The notes: a model not told the origin generated them from the sequence alone. Counted from the first letter of the stretch, positions 35,515 to 44,042 are shown. The stretch: DNA of 64,000 nt from Hyphomicrobium sp. (GCF_019753045.1 NZ_JAIELN010000006.1:247900-311899), one strand, 5' to 3'. A program made the numbers and translations.

Positions 35515-36969
35515 TCAAGCGGCCCAGGCATCCGTTATTTGGAAAGCAGGCGCTGCTTTTGCGATCGCCTCAGCATGCGGTGCGGCAGACGACACATAAC
35601 CCGACGGGCGCGCCTGAAGAGTTATGACGCGCTGACCGGGCGGCAGATCATTGAGCGGAATTTCAAAGTGCATAGTTTGATGCTTTCCGGCACGGGAGCG
35701 CAAACGGCCTCGCAGGCGATGAATGACCCTCTCGCCCGACACGACCTCGATGAACACTCTCCTCGATTGGCGGCTCGTCGGAAAACGCAGCGATACTCCA
35801 CATACCGATATATCCGGGTGCGAATTAATTTCGATGCGGTGATCTACCGACGCTGCTGTATGAACCTGCGCCAGCGGTATGCGCCTCCACCGGCGCGGGT
35901 ACCAAACGCCGAGATTGTCGCGTGCGACTCCGATCAAATAGTCGGATTTGAACGGCCGATGATAGATGGCACGCGGCAGGAGTGGCGTTGATAGTACGTT
36001 CGCAATTTTTTGCAGCAATTTGCGGTTCCGTCCGTTAGGGCGGATGCTTGCATAATGCTTCAACCAGACGCCAGGCGCGACCGGCGTCTCGGCCAGTCTG
36101 CGCATCACTTCCTGAGGCACATCGAGGCCAAGCTCGTGCAGATAGTTGAGACCTGCGAGTGCCAACGGAACTAGGGCCTGGCGCTCGACACGTTCGATCG
36201 TGCGATCCCAATCGACACCGCCCGCGTTGATACGCTGACCGATGTCGATCGCCCAGTCTCCATCGCGGCCAACCACGCCATGTGCGAGACTGATCACGAT
36301 GTTGTCCGCAGAAGAGGGTACGCAAACGTCGGTGCCGCCGAACGAGATTACTTTCGCATCACGCCATAGCGCGCTTTCGAGTTCTTGGTCGCGACGACAG
36401 AAGTGAAACGCCTGAGTGTGCAAATCGACTTCGCCGTAAACACCCCGACGGTAATTTGAGGACGCGCGCACCGGCGCGAGTTGCCGTAGCAGGAGCGCAG
36501 AATCGCCGTTCGTTGCCTCCCAACCTGCTGCTGTTAGCACGCTGGCGGCGCGCGGCCCATCCTCTTGTCGAACGAGCAAATCGACATCGCCCATCAAACG
36601 ACGAACCGTTGGTCCGAATCCTTCTGCGTATCCAGCGGCGCCCTTGATGAGCATGCATTCAATCCCGGCCTTGCGCAGGGCTTTGATGGCTGGCAGCGCT
36701 TCACTCAGCATGAACTGGGTTTGGGTCCAATGGGATTTCGCGAGTCCCTCGATGCGAGGCCGGTAAATTGAGTTCGGATCGAGAATCCGCAGGCGGCCTG
36801 AAAGAGGCGCTAGAATACGCATCTCGGGCCAACTCGCATCGTTGAGTTCGCGGCTCGCCAGCCAGCGGTGCCAAGCCGCACGGGCTGCGTCCGGCGGAGC
36901 GAGGCAAGCTTGAAGCAGAAGATCTATCTCTGGGGCCGGTCGCGCCCCTTTCAATATAGGGCCCCTCAT
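35515..36969 (-). CDS. NTP_transf_5-type nucleotidyltransferase family protein
   Basis: 484 aa. The nucleotidyltransferase core is seen as AGIECMLIKGAAGYAEG (residues ~101-116) and RRLMGDVDLLV (~123-133), the KG...D-x-D pattern of the uncharacterised PF14907-type family. The C-terminal ~150 residues are a separate beta-rich part of unknown function. Last gene of the operon, with an ATGA overlap with the glycosyltransferase before it. Relatives occur beside HprK-like kinases in exopolysaccharide loci and in some lasso peptide clusters (pseudomycoidin), where the enzyme decorates a phosphorylated peptide tail; the function here is inferred only. Confidence 0.82.
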   Translation of the reverse strand: MRGPILKGARPAPEIDLLLQACLAPPDAARAAWHRWLASRELNDASWPEMRILAPLSGRLRILDPNSIYRPRIEGLAKSHWTQTQFMLSEALPAIKALRKAGIECMLIKGAAGYAEGFGPTVRRLMGDVDLLVRQEDGPRAASVLTAAGWEATNGDSALLLRQLAPVRASSNYRRGVYGEVDLHTQAFHFCRRDQELESALWRDAKVISFGGTDVCVPSSADNIVISLAHGVVGRDGDWAIDIGQRINAGGVDWDRTIERVERQALVPLALAGLNYLHELGLDVPQEVMRRLAETPVAPGVWLKHYASIRPNGRNRKLLQKIANVLSTPLLPRAIYHRPFKSDYLIGVARDNLGVWYPRRWRRIPLAQVHTAASVDHRIEINSHPDISVCGVSLRFPTSRQSRRVFIEVVSGERVIHRLRGRLRSRAGKHQTMHFEIPLNDLPPGQRVITLQARPSGYVSSAAPHAEAIAKAAPAFQITDAWAA

Positions 36970-37646
36970 GTCGATCTCGCCCTCCTCCGCCCGAGCGAGG
37001 CACGGACAACGTCGAGATAACCGCGATCTGCGATCGTGTCATAGCCGTAACTCAAGCTCCTCGGGAGAATTCGACGGAGCCCCAACACTTCCGGCAGCGT
37101 TTCGAAAATCAATCCGAGTTCGCGACCTCTTTGCAACCAATCGATCATCTCACCACGGCCACGCGCACCCCCTGGATCGTTGACGGGCCCTATCGCCGCA
37201 GCGGCGGACGTGCGCAACATCATTGCGGAGCGCGACAGGCCATCGGAAACCGCACCGCTCGATCGATCATCGCTGCCGTGCTGGAAACGCCGAACGCGAC
37301 AGAACAGGCCATCGACGTGTGGTCCGCGCGCAAATCGTTCCAATTGCCGTTCGGCTTTGTCAGGCAGCCAAATGTCATCGGCGTCCAAACCGGCCACGAA
37401 CGGCGCCGATACGTTTTTCAACCCTGTAGTAGTCGCTGCAGCCGCACCCGCATTGGTTTGCCGGATAACGCGAACCGTGCCGCCGTATCTCGCGGCAATA
37501 TCGGCCGTATTATCTGTCGAGCCGTCGTCAACCACGAGGATGTCGCTGGCGGCAACCGTCTGTGCAAGCACCGACCGGATTGCTTCATCCAAAGTGCGCG
37601 CAGCATTATATGCGGGGATGACCACTGCATAAGCGTTATCCGACAT
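36966..37646 (-). CDS. Family-2 glycosyltransferase
   Basis: 226 aa. GT-A fold: VVIPAYNAARTLDEAIRSVL, VVDDGSTDNT and GLDADDIWLPDKAERQ (the DxD-like motif). A short C-terminal region (LPEVLGLRRILPRSLSYGY) has no membrane segment, so it is cytoplasmic. It is the shortest of the three GT2 enzymes and overlaps its neighbours (ATGA downstream, 11 nt upstream). Confidence 0.88.
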   Translation of the reverse strand: MSDNAYAVVIPAYNAARTLDEAIRSVLAQTVAASDILVVDDGSTDNTADIAARYGGTVRVIRQTNAGAAAATTTGLKNVSAPFVAGLDADDIWLPDKAERQLERFARGPHVDGLFCRVRRFQHGSDDRSSGAVSDGLSRSAMMLRTSAAAAIGPVNDPGGARGRGEMIDWLQRGRELGLIFETLPEVLGLRRILPRSLSYGYDTIADRGYLDVVRASLGRRRARST

Positions 37647-38400
37647 GCAATTGGTTCCCAGCCACAGACATCGATGCCACCAGCGGATGCGTTATCGGTC
37701 CGACTCGTCCCGCAGCGCGGCGACGCTTCAATGATGCCTGGAACACCTTGACCAGTTCGAGCCGCAGCGCCGCGACATTCCCCGAAGTGTTCCCGCCGTG
37801 CCGCCGGTGCAACGTCGCAATTTCACGTTCGACCGCGATCTCATGATCTGTCTCAAGCAGGCGCAGGATCAGGTCAAAATCGTCTGCCATAGTGAATTTG
37901 GTGTCGAATCCAAGTGACCGGACAGCACTGGTCCGGAACAGGCCGGCCGACAGCTGTATGCCGAGGATGCGCGCTGTATTCGTCCCCGGCAAAGGCATCC
38001 GGTCAGGACCGAGGGTCTGGAACATGAGCGTTTCGCCCATGACGGCCGATACACCGGGCGTTCGCTGCATCAGCGCCGCTTGACGCGCGAGACGGCCTGG
38101 CATGCAAAGATCGTCTTGATCAAGAAATGTAAGAAGTTCGTGCCGAACTTCTGCCAGCCCGGCATTGCGTGATCCGGCGATGCCGCGTTTCTCCCCGGCG
38201 AAAACGCGGATACGCGGATCGTGCGCCGCAAGATCGTGCAGGCGCGCAAGAGTTCCGTCCGTGGAGGCATCATCGATTACGACAATATCGAGTTCGACAC
38301 CGGCCTCGGCCGTAAGTGACCCTATGGATTGCTCGATGAATTCAGGGCCGTTGTACGTCGTCATGATAACCGAGATCTGAGGAGGAGCTTGAACCGTCAT
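37636..38400 (-). CDS. Family-2 glycosyltransferase
   Basis: 254 aa. SVIMTTYNGPEFIEQSIGSL, VIDDASTDGT and FLDQDDLCMPGRLARQ give the nucleotide-sugar site; RRHGGNTSGN near the C-terminus is shared with the next gene's RRHDGNMTRN, so these two are close paralogues probably derived by duplication. Begins inside the stop codon of the upstream glycosyltransferase (TAATG). Confidence 0.9.
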   Translation of the reverse strand: MTVQAPPQISVIMTTYNGPEFIEQSIGSLTAEAGVELDIVVIDDASTDGTLARLHDLAAHDPRIRVFAGEKRGIAGSRNAGLAEVRHELLTFLDQDDLCMPGRLARQAALMQRTPGVSAVMGETLMFQTLGPDRMPLPGTNTARILGIQLSAGLFRTSAVRSLGFDTKFTMADDFDLILRLLETDHEIAVEREIATLHRRHGGNTSGNVAALRLELVKVFQASLKRRRAAGRVGPITHPLVASMSVAGNQLHVG

Positions 38401-39194
38401 TAGATCCCTGTCTTTAAGCGCTCACGCGCATGATCCGTTGGCGGTCTATTGAACAAAATCTCTGCCTCTTGGTGCTGCACGAAGAACAAGTTAAGCGGCT
38501 TACGCCGTCCAATGGCCCTTCGCCGGGTAATCGATTTGTTGAGAACCTCGAGAGTAGAAACGCGGATGGCGCGACCGTTGCGTGTCATGTTGCCGTCGTG
38601 CCGACGGTAGAGAGAGGCGATCTCGGCCTCGACGAGCATGGGCTCATCGTGCTCAGCCAGCCGAAAGAAAAAGTCCAGGTCTTCTGAGAAGGCGAGTTCT
38701 TCGTCGAACAAACCGAATTGACTGAACACTTCTTTTCGAAATAGCGCGCTGTGCAACGTAGGCAGCAACATGCTTGCGCTCCGCGAACCTGGCGATGGGC
38801 GCTGTGCATCATCGAGTTGCTCGAAAAGTAGAGTGTGCCCGACGACATACGCCACATCAGGATTGGCGAGAAGTTTTCCGAGCTGGCGCGCAATACGCCC
38901 GCGCGGGCAGACGTCATCGCAATCGAGAAAAGTTACAAACTCGCCTTGCGCCGCCTGGACGCCGATATTGCGTGCTGCGGCGACGCCTCGATGTTGCCCG
39001 CTAATGATGCGCAGGCGTCGATCCCGGCGACTGATTTCTGAGACGATATCCAGCGAACGATCCGTCGATCCGTCATCGACAATGACGATGTCGAGCTGAA
39101 AGCCGGGCTCTTCTTCAAGCGAAGCCAGCGCTTCCCCGAGGTGCCGCTCACCGTTGAAGACCGGTATGATGACGCTGACTATGCGAGCGGTCAT
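38400..39194 (-). CDS. Family-2 glycosyltransferase
   Basis: 264 aa. SVIIPVFNGERHLGEALASL, IVDDGSTDRS and FLDCDDVCPRGRIARQ. Starts by ATGA overlap with the HprK-related kinase gene and overlaps the next glycosyltransferase by one base. Substrates unknown, but strict coupling implies fixed stoichiometry with the kinase and PqqD-like protein. Confidence 0.9.
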   Translation of the reverse strand: MTARIVSVIIPVFNGERHLGEALASLEEEPGFQLDIVIVDDGSTDRSLDIVSEISRRDRRLRIISGQHRGVAAARNIGVQAAQGEFVTFLDCDDVCPRGRIARQLGKLLANPDVAYVVGHTLLFEQLDDAQRPSPGSRSASMLLPTLHSALFRKEVFSQFGLFDEELAFSEDLDFFFRLAEHDEPMLVEAEIASLYRRHDGNMTRNGRAIRVSTLEVLNKSITRRRAIGRRKPLNLFFVQHQEAEILFNRPPTDHARERLKTGI

Positions 39195-40285
39195 GACACA
39201 CCGCTATCCAGAAACTGACGAACGGCGCTGCCGATCTCAAATGGGTCCGAGGAAAGGTTCATGCGCCAGGTCGGAACTCGCCGCGTCAGTGCCGTGGCAA
39301 AAACGAAGCCGGATTTCTGCGCGCCCGGTAGCTGCTGCCACATGGATGCGGCTGCGTGATGGAATAAATCCTGAGGTCGAAGAGGCTCGAACCTCGTCTG
39401 ATCTGCATGAGCGATCCGGGGAAGCACGAGCGCTACAACGTCAGCACTCTCGGCCATGCATCCTTTAAAATATAATTCGGGATCGATTTCGACTTTGCCC
39501 TGCCAATTCAGCTCTAAGGGCTTCTCTAACTCGCGTTGCCCAAGGACACGTTTGATGCCGGTCGGGTCCTGTTTCAGCAACTGATGGACTCGATGGACAC
39601 GAGGCAGAGGATCGGCGGTGACCACTACATAGTCATCGCCCACGGTCTGAAGTCCCGAGGCGATGCCCGCGAGTGTCGTACCCGACTTGCCGCTGCCGCC
39701 CGCACCGACGAACAGCATAGCCCGGTGCCCTGAGATGAGAGAGCTGGCGTGCATCATGCGCATTCCGCGCTGCGCGGTTGCCCAGTGGATAAGCAGACGG
39801 AAAGGCGAGCCAGCATCCCACGGTGGCAGGTGAGCCAGCGAGGTGATCCACTGCACGCCGACGCCAGTACGCGGATTGAAAAGCGTGCATGGTTCGGTTG
39901 GATTGTTGTGCGCGTCTGGCCGGCCGACGATGCCGATGAGGCCCGCCTCTCCGGCAAGCCGCTCGAAATCCGGTCCGAGGGATTGGTAAAAAGCAAAGTT
40001 TCCCGGATCTGGGCTACCGACGGACGATGGCTCGCCCATGTGGAAGTGCAGATCATCGGTTCCCGTATTCGTTTTGATCGCACCACCGAGCCGACGCGCA
40101 TAGAGATCGGCCATGGCGGCCGATGGCACATGGAGGCGGATAGACATACCTGCTACGCGGACACGGACTTGATGCGCGCGTTTAGCGTGTCGCGCGGTGA
40201 ACAAGTCAAGCGCGTCTAAAAGCTGTTGTGCGCTTGGCCGGTTTTCATCAGATTGCGCGGCACCGGACAGGGCGCTCGCATTCAT
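39191..40285 (-). CDS. HprK-related serine kinase-like protein
   Basis: 364 aa. The P-loop FVGAGGSGKSGTT (~residues 192-204), a preceding MMHASSL (~178-183) and a following TVGDDYV (~214-220) match the HPr kinase/phosphorylase core: His/Ser block, Walker A, DD pair. The N-terminal ~150 residues are a different domain, and no HPr gene is present. Homologues called HprK-related kinase A occur with a PqqD-like partner. The target may be a peptide or protein serine, or a carrier; this is not shown by sequence. ATGA overlaps on both sides. Confidence 0.83.
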   Translation of the reverse strand: MNASALSGAAQSDENRPSAQQLLDALDLFTARHAKRAHQVRVRVAGMSIRLHVPSAAMADLYARRLGGAIKTNTGTDDLHFHMGEPSSVGSPDPGNFAFYQSLGPDFERLAGEAGLIGIVGRPDAHNNPTEPCTLFNPRTGVGVQWITSLAHLPPWDAGSPFRLLIHWATAQRGMRMMHASSLISGHRAMLFVGAGGSGKSGTTLAGIASGLQTVGDDYVVVTADPLPRVHRVHQLLKQDPTGIKRVLGQRELEKPLELNWQGKVEIDPELYFKGCMAESADVVALVLPRIAHADQTRFEPLRPQDLFHHAAASMWQQLPGAQKSGFVFATALTRRVPTWRMNLSSDPFEIGSAVRQFLDSGVS

Positions 40286-40737
40286 GCGCCGACGCCATCG
40301 TCGTTGCGTACGACGGGCCAGCCGAGGTGCTCCTCGGTATCATGCACCGGGTCTGCCAGGATCAGGTCCTTCATGTCCTCATAGGACTCGACCGAGAAGG
40401 CAATTTCCCCTGCCTCTGCGCGCGCCACCGTCTCGCTCGCCTCGAGCGCGACCGGGCTCGCACTGCATGGGCGCAGCAGGCCGGCATTCAAGAGATTGGC
40501 AATGATGAGATGACTCTCATCGGCAAGATTTGAATCTATCTGAGCCAAGCGCTCAGCGATCGCTGCTGGGTTGTGTCCTGCCGTAACGTCTCGCCACAGT
40601 GCGGCTGCAAGATCGCGCAGACTCCAGTAGACACCGCTCGACAAATTCAGTGCCACGATCTCGCCGTCAAAATCATTGGCGACGCAGTCGGGAGTTGAGA
40701 CCTCTAAGATGCTAATATCAGCGGTAGTCATTACCAT
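40282..40737 (-). CDS. PqqD-like (RRE-type) peptide-binding protein
   Basis: 151 aa from the ATG at 40737, which follows GGGGAAGA; a longer frame from 40803 lacks a site. The PqqD fold is readable: VANDFDGEIVALNLSSGVYW, then LAAALWRDVTAG and a helical tail to about residue 90, followed by a variable extension that ends in ..HLGWPVVRNDDGVGA. PqqD-like domains bind leader peptides for modifying enzymes. This is not the PqqD of PQQ synthesis, since its neighbours are a kinase, glycosyltransferases and a nucleotidyltransferase. It is the first gene of the operon. Confidence 0.8.
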   Translation of the reverse strand: MVMTTADISILEVSTPDCVANDFDGEIVALNLSSGVYWSLRDLAAALWRDVTAGHNPAAIAERLAQIDSNLADESHLIIANLLNAGLLRPCSASPVALEASETVARAEAGEIAFSVESYEDMKDLILADPVHDTEEHLGWPVVRNDDGVGA

Positions 40738-40834
40738 TTGGAATCTTCCCCAAATTCCAACAGACCAGTCGAAGCTGCTAAATAACCCGACGGGCAAATC
40801 CATCTGGCGCTGTTTTGCGCGAAAGGCGACGTGG

Positions 40835-40863
40835 TTGTATCAAATTGTTCACAATATTCACAA
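40835..40863 (-). promoter_or_regulatory. Candidate promoter of the PqqD/HprK/glycosyltransferase operon
   Basis: Minus strand TTGTGA, 17 nt, ATACAA, about 98 nt before the PqqD-like start. A direct repeat TTGTGAA-TA-TTGTGAA covers the -35 and could be a regulator site. Weak match to consensus, so low certainty. Confidence 0.3.
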
Positions 40864-41287
40864 CACGTCTGATTTCGCCGCGTAGCGTTGCGGTTCTGCT
40901 ACTCTTGCCTTTCGTTGCGGATAGGCCGGCGTGGCGGCATGGCTGAGAAGTATCCGGCCATTATTCGGGTGCATCGATCGCCTACGGCGCTTCCTCAAGT
41001 TTGTTAGATCAAAATCGAGGCTGCAACGTTGAGTGGTCGACTAGTTCGATTCCTCGTAGTCCTTTCAAAGCATCAACCCGAATCAGCGATGACCGCTCGG
41101 CATTCAAGTCCGTTTTCCCCCGCGACTGGTCTGCTTCGGCCCAGAATCGGACATAAGCGACTTTAGGCCGCTTTGGGCATCGCAAAGGGGCCGTCTCGAT
41201 ACGTGCTCAAGGCGGTGGCCCAAAAGACGCCTCAAGGTGCGAATATCGGCACGAATAGGGGCACAGTTTGCAACGAATTACGTCAGC
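40864..41287. other. Divergent intergenic region without a convincing gene
   Basis: It lies between the PqqD-like operon (minus strand) and the TonB-like gene (plus strand). I searched both strands for a short precursor-peptide gene. A 38-codon minus-strand frame (40858-40974) exists but has no ribosome site and overlaps the promoter, so I do not call it. Nothing else is supported. Confidence 0.4.
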
Positions 41288-42031
41288 ATGAGCCGGCTGC
41301 GATTAATCGCAATATCGATGTCTGTGCTGATCCACGCCGCGATCGGCAACTTGATGCTGGCTTCATCGCGAAAATCCGTCAGCGATGCGCTCGACCTCGG
41401 GCAAGGCGTCGACATTGTACTCGTCGAGCAAGGTATCGCGGCCGAGGGACTCGTGAATCTCGGCGACGCAATGCAGACGATCCAACCAGTCAACATTTCT
41501 CCCCTTCGACCCCCGCCTCAATCGGATGAGGTAAAGCCGGACGAGTCGCGCGACGTCATTGCTTCGGATGCGAGCAGTGTCGAGGAAGTCGTGGTCAAGA
41601 CGCAAGATCCGCCGGCGCCTTCTCAGCCGGATGCCGCGCAGGTCAACGAACAGCGACCGCCTCAATCGGCGGTCGCCACCGAGCAGAGTTCCGGTCCGGC
41701 GAAGACAGGCGCCGACGCGAAAGCAATCGGTCTCTACCTTGGGCGGATACAAAAGCACGTTGAGCGCGCAAAAGTGAGCCCACCGTCGCGGCGATCCGGA
41801 ACTGTTGTCATGCGGTATACGATCGGTCTCGACGGCAAGCTCTTGTCGCGGGAGGTCGTAACAGGCTCGGGCTTTAAAATACTCGATGATGCGGCCGTAG
41901 CCGCACTCGACCGGGCGGCACCTTTTCCTCCGATCCCGCCAAAAGTCAGCCTCAGGCCCATCTCACTTACGCAGCAATTCACATTTGAGGCGATGCTTGT
42001 CGGAGGAAGATCACCTCGCTCACGCAGGTGA
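41288..42031 (+). CDS. TonB-like energy transducer (TonB C-terminal domain)
   Basis: 247 aa from the ATG at 41288; a GTG at 41237 gives 17 more residues without benefit. One N-terminal membrane segment (LRLIAISMSVLIHAAIGNLML), a Pro/Gln/Glu-rich periplasmic spacer (about residues 70-150), and a TonB C-terminal domain: RRSGTVVMRYTIGLDGKLLS and VAALDRAAPFPPIPP. No exbB/exbD beside it. It could energise the receptor at 431 or another one; being alone next to the HprK-related operon is notable but may be chance. Confidence 0.85.
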   Translation: MSRLRLIAISMSVLIHAAIGNLMLASSRKSVSDALDLGQGVDIVLVEQGIAAEGLVNLGDAMQTIQPVNISPLRPPPQSDEVKPDESRDVIASDASSVEEVVVKTQDPPAPSQPDAAQVNEQRPPQSAVATEQSSGPAKTGADAKAIGLYLGRIQKHVERAKVSPPSRRSGTVVMRYTIGLDGKLLSREVVTGSGFKILDDAAVAALDRAAPFPPIPPKVSLRPISLTQQFTFEAMLVGGRSPRSRR

Positions 42032-42232
42032 TAGACCCTGTCCACAAGCTTGCGTTTCGCTGGGGTCGTTCTTCTGGGCCATGTCGGCTTCGGAACAGGC
42101 TACTGCGCCGTGAACCAGCGATCGTGCTGCTTGCCGCTCGCCGGCTTGAAGATTTGTAGCCCGCGAACGCGTCCAATATTCAGGCCGAATTTTCGTTAGG
42201 TTCAGGCCAGAACGGTGTTAACAATCAGGGAA

Positions 42233-42318
42233 TGGTGCCCAGAAGAGGACTCGAACCTCCACGCCTTGTGAGCGCTGCTACCTGAAAGCAGTGCGTCTAC
42301 CAATTCCGCCATCTGGGC
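42233..42318 (-). tRNA. tRNA-Leu(CAG), copy 2
   Basis: Identical in all 86 nt, including the encoded CCA, to the copy at 7091-7176; anticodon CAG. About 50 nt of promoter-side flank is also clearly related, and there is a weaker match on the 3' side (TTGAAGATTTGTAGCCCGC versus CTGAAGAATTTGTATCCCGC). Confidence 0.97.
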
Positions 42319-42328
42319 TCCGATGTGT

Positions 42329-42357
42329 CACGTAGATTGTGCGAGCGCCGCAGTCAA
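42329..42357 (-). promoter_or_regulatory. Promoter of tRNA-Leu copy 2
   Basis: Minus strand TTGACT, 17 nt, TACGTG, ten bases before the mature end. Same layout as the promoter of copy 1, with substitutions mainly in the spacer. Confidence 0.6.
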
Positions 42358-42525
42358 TTGCGTTACGAGTTAGCAGGGTGAGACAATCCATCTACCTTGG
42401 CCATCAACCCCCGGCCATCAACTCTCGGGATGAGGCAGTCCGACAGGCTTCACAGCGTCAATTTGGATCGTTAGACCTGCAGCCAGCAAATGAGCCCATC
42501 GAGGCTGCAGCATCGAGGTTTCGGA

Positions 42526-43500
42526 ATGGCAGAAAACGGCAAGCTGGCGACGGTTTTCGGAGGTTCCGGTTTCGTCGGTCGCTACATTGTCTGGTCGTTG
42601 GCCCGCAAGGGCTACCGGGTGCGTGCGGCCGTCCGCAGGCCGGATCTCGCGGGCTATCTGCAACCCATGGGCGTCGTCGGGCAGATCTACGGAGTTCAGG
42701 CGAACCTTCGTTTTGCCGATTCGATCGCGCGGGCCGTGGAAGGCGCCGAGATCGTCATCAACGCCGTCGGGATCTTGGCGCCGAGCGGCGCGCAGACCTT
42801 CGAAGCCTTGCACGCCGAGGGCGCGGCGCGTGTTGCGAAGGCCGCCAAGGAAGCGGGCGCGGCCCGGCTTGTCCATATTTCGGCGATTGGCGCGGACGCA
42901 GCGTCCGCCTCGCGATATGCGCGAACGAAGGCAGAGGGAGAGCGGGCGACGTTCGCTGAATTCTCCACCGCACAGATCTTGAGGCCGTCCATCGTGTTCG
43001 GTCCGGAGGACGAGTTCTTCAACCGATTTGCATCGATGGCGCGCATGAGTCCGTTTCTTCCGCTGATCGGGGGCGGCGGCACCAAATTCCAGCCGGTCTT
43101 CGTGGGAGATGTCGGGCAGGCGGCTGCAAATGCTGCCACGGGTGGCGGAAAGACGGGCACGATCTATGAGCTCGGCGGCCCGGAGATTTTCACTTTCAGG
43201 GATCTGCTCGCGGCGACGCTTCGCTATGCGGATCGCCGGCGGCTCCTGCTGCCCATTCCGTTCGGGCTGGCGAAGCTCATGGCCATCCTGAGTTCTCCGC
43301 TCCCGAATTCGCTGCGTCCCATAACGCTCGATCAGGTCCGGTTGCTGCAGTCGGATAACGTTGTGTCGGAAGCTGCGAAAAAAGAAGGTCGAACGATTGA
43401 GGCGCTCGGCGTGGAACGGCCGGCATCAATCGATGGGATCGTTCCTGACTATCTGGAGCGTTTCAAGCCGAAGGGCCAATACGCCCATTATCACAACTGA
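42526..43500 (+). CDS. NAD(P)-binding NDUFA9-like protein (complex I NDUFA9 family)
   Basis: 324 aa from the ATG at 42526 (GAGG 8 nt upstream). Atypical SDR fold: ATVFGGSGFVGRYIVWSLA at the N-terminus, VINAVGIL and HISAIGADAASASRYARTKAEGE. The sequence matches the bacterial proteins related to the NDUFA9 subunit of complex I, which bind NADP(H) tightly. The bacterial role is unclear (quinone or respiratory chain linked). It stands next to the tRNA on what looks like the core side of the junction. Confidence 0.88.
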   Translation: MAENGKLATVFGGSGFVGRYIVWSLARKGYRVRAAVRRPDLAGYLQPMGVVGQIYGVQANLRFADSIARAVEGAEIVINAVGILAPSGAQTFEALHAEGAARVAKAAKEAGAARLVHISAIGADAASASRYARTKAEGERATFAEFSTAQILRPSIVFGPEDEFFNRFASMARMSPFLPLIGGGGTKFQPVFVGDVGQAAANAATGGGKTGTIYELGGPEIFTFRDLLAATLRYADRRRLLLPIPFGLAKLMAILSSPLPNSLRPITLDQVRLLQSDNVVSEAAKKEGRTIEALGVERPASIDGIVPDYLERFKPKGQYAHYHN

Positions 43501-43547
43501 AGCAGTCTTCACCAAAGCATACTGGGCCCGCGCGCCACAGTGTCATG

Positions 43548-43584
43548 AGAAAAAAGTAGAGCCACCCAAGGGATTGGGCGGCTC
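43548..43584 (-). terminator. Intrinsic terminator of the DUF1150/Hsp20 genes
   Basis: Minus strand GAGCCGCCCAA, loop TCCC, TTGGGTGGCTC then TACTTTTTT. Eleven-position stem with one mismatch, 30 nt past the DUF1150 stop. It also faces the end of the NDUFA9-like gene on the other strand. Confidence 0.75.
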
Positions 43585-43614
43585 TTCGCATTTAGAGGGT
43601 CGTCGCGTCGTTTT

Positions 43615-43902
43615 TTAATGCAGCGGTGCGATCGACAACTCGTCTTCCTGAGCATGTCCAATGGCCGCTTGCAGCGTGTCGGTCAGCGCGATTGGCGTCC
43701 CGTCGGCTGCGTGAAGCGAAAAAAGCGGAATGCCCTTCGGGAGACCTTCTATCTGCGGGAACATCTCGATCGCTTCGTCCGAGGTCAGCGTCTTGATGTA
43801 TGCGACCTCGCCGCCGCCAAGCCGTGCGAGCTCCAGCTCGCTCATGACGGGTCCAACAAGATCGCGGACTTCGGTAGCTTTTGCGGTGGTCTTAGTATTC
43901 AT
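43615..43902 (-). CDS. DUF1150 family protein
   Basis: 95 aa. The core LARLGGGEVAYIKTLTSDEA and LFSLHAADGTPIALTD is that of DUF1150, a small alphaproteobacterial family nearly always found beside a small heat-shock protein gene, as here. AGGAAGAG site before the ATG. No membrane or signal sequence. Function unknown; expression probably with Hsp20 from the RpoH-type promoter upstream. Confidence 0.85.
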   Translation of the reverse strand: MNTKTTAKATEVRDLVGPVMSELELARLGGGEVAYIKTLTSDEAIEMFPQIEGLPKGIPLFSLHAADGTPIALTDTLQAAIGHAQEDELSIAPLH

Positions 43903-44042
43903 GACGCTCTTCCTCCTTGTGTCGAGGCCGGGCTCTCATCGCAGCTCGGAAAGGTGTGGCCCTCTGGCGGTCTTCCCTTCTGCGAGTGTGCTCCGATCCT
44001 CCGACGATTCGGCCGCCGGCGCTGTGACGCGAAAGACTCAGC

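Noticed and set aside
35515..40737. Full lasso peptide biosynthetic cluster
   Set aside because: No transglutaminase-like protease (B2), asparagine-synthetase-like cyclase (C), precursor or exporter. Only the PqqD-like, kinase and nucleotidyltransferase parts resemble it.
40282..40737. True PqqD of PQQ biosynthesis paired with the pqqA at 45606
   Set aside because: The neighbours are an HprK-related kinase and glycosyltransferases, not pqqB/C/E, and the C-terminal extension is unlike PqqD.
40858..40974. 38-codon minus-strand frame as a possible precursor peptide for the PqqD-like operon
   Set aside because: No ribosome site, no leader/core pattern, and it overlaps the candidate promoter.
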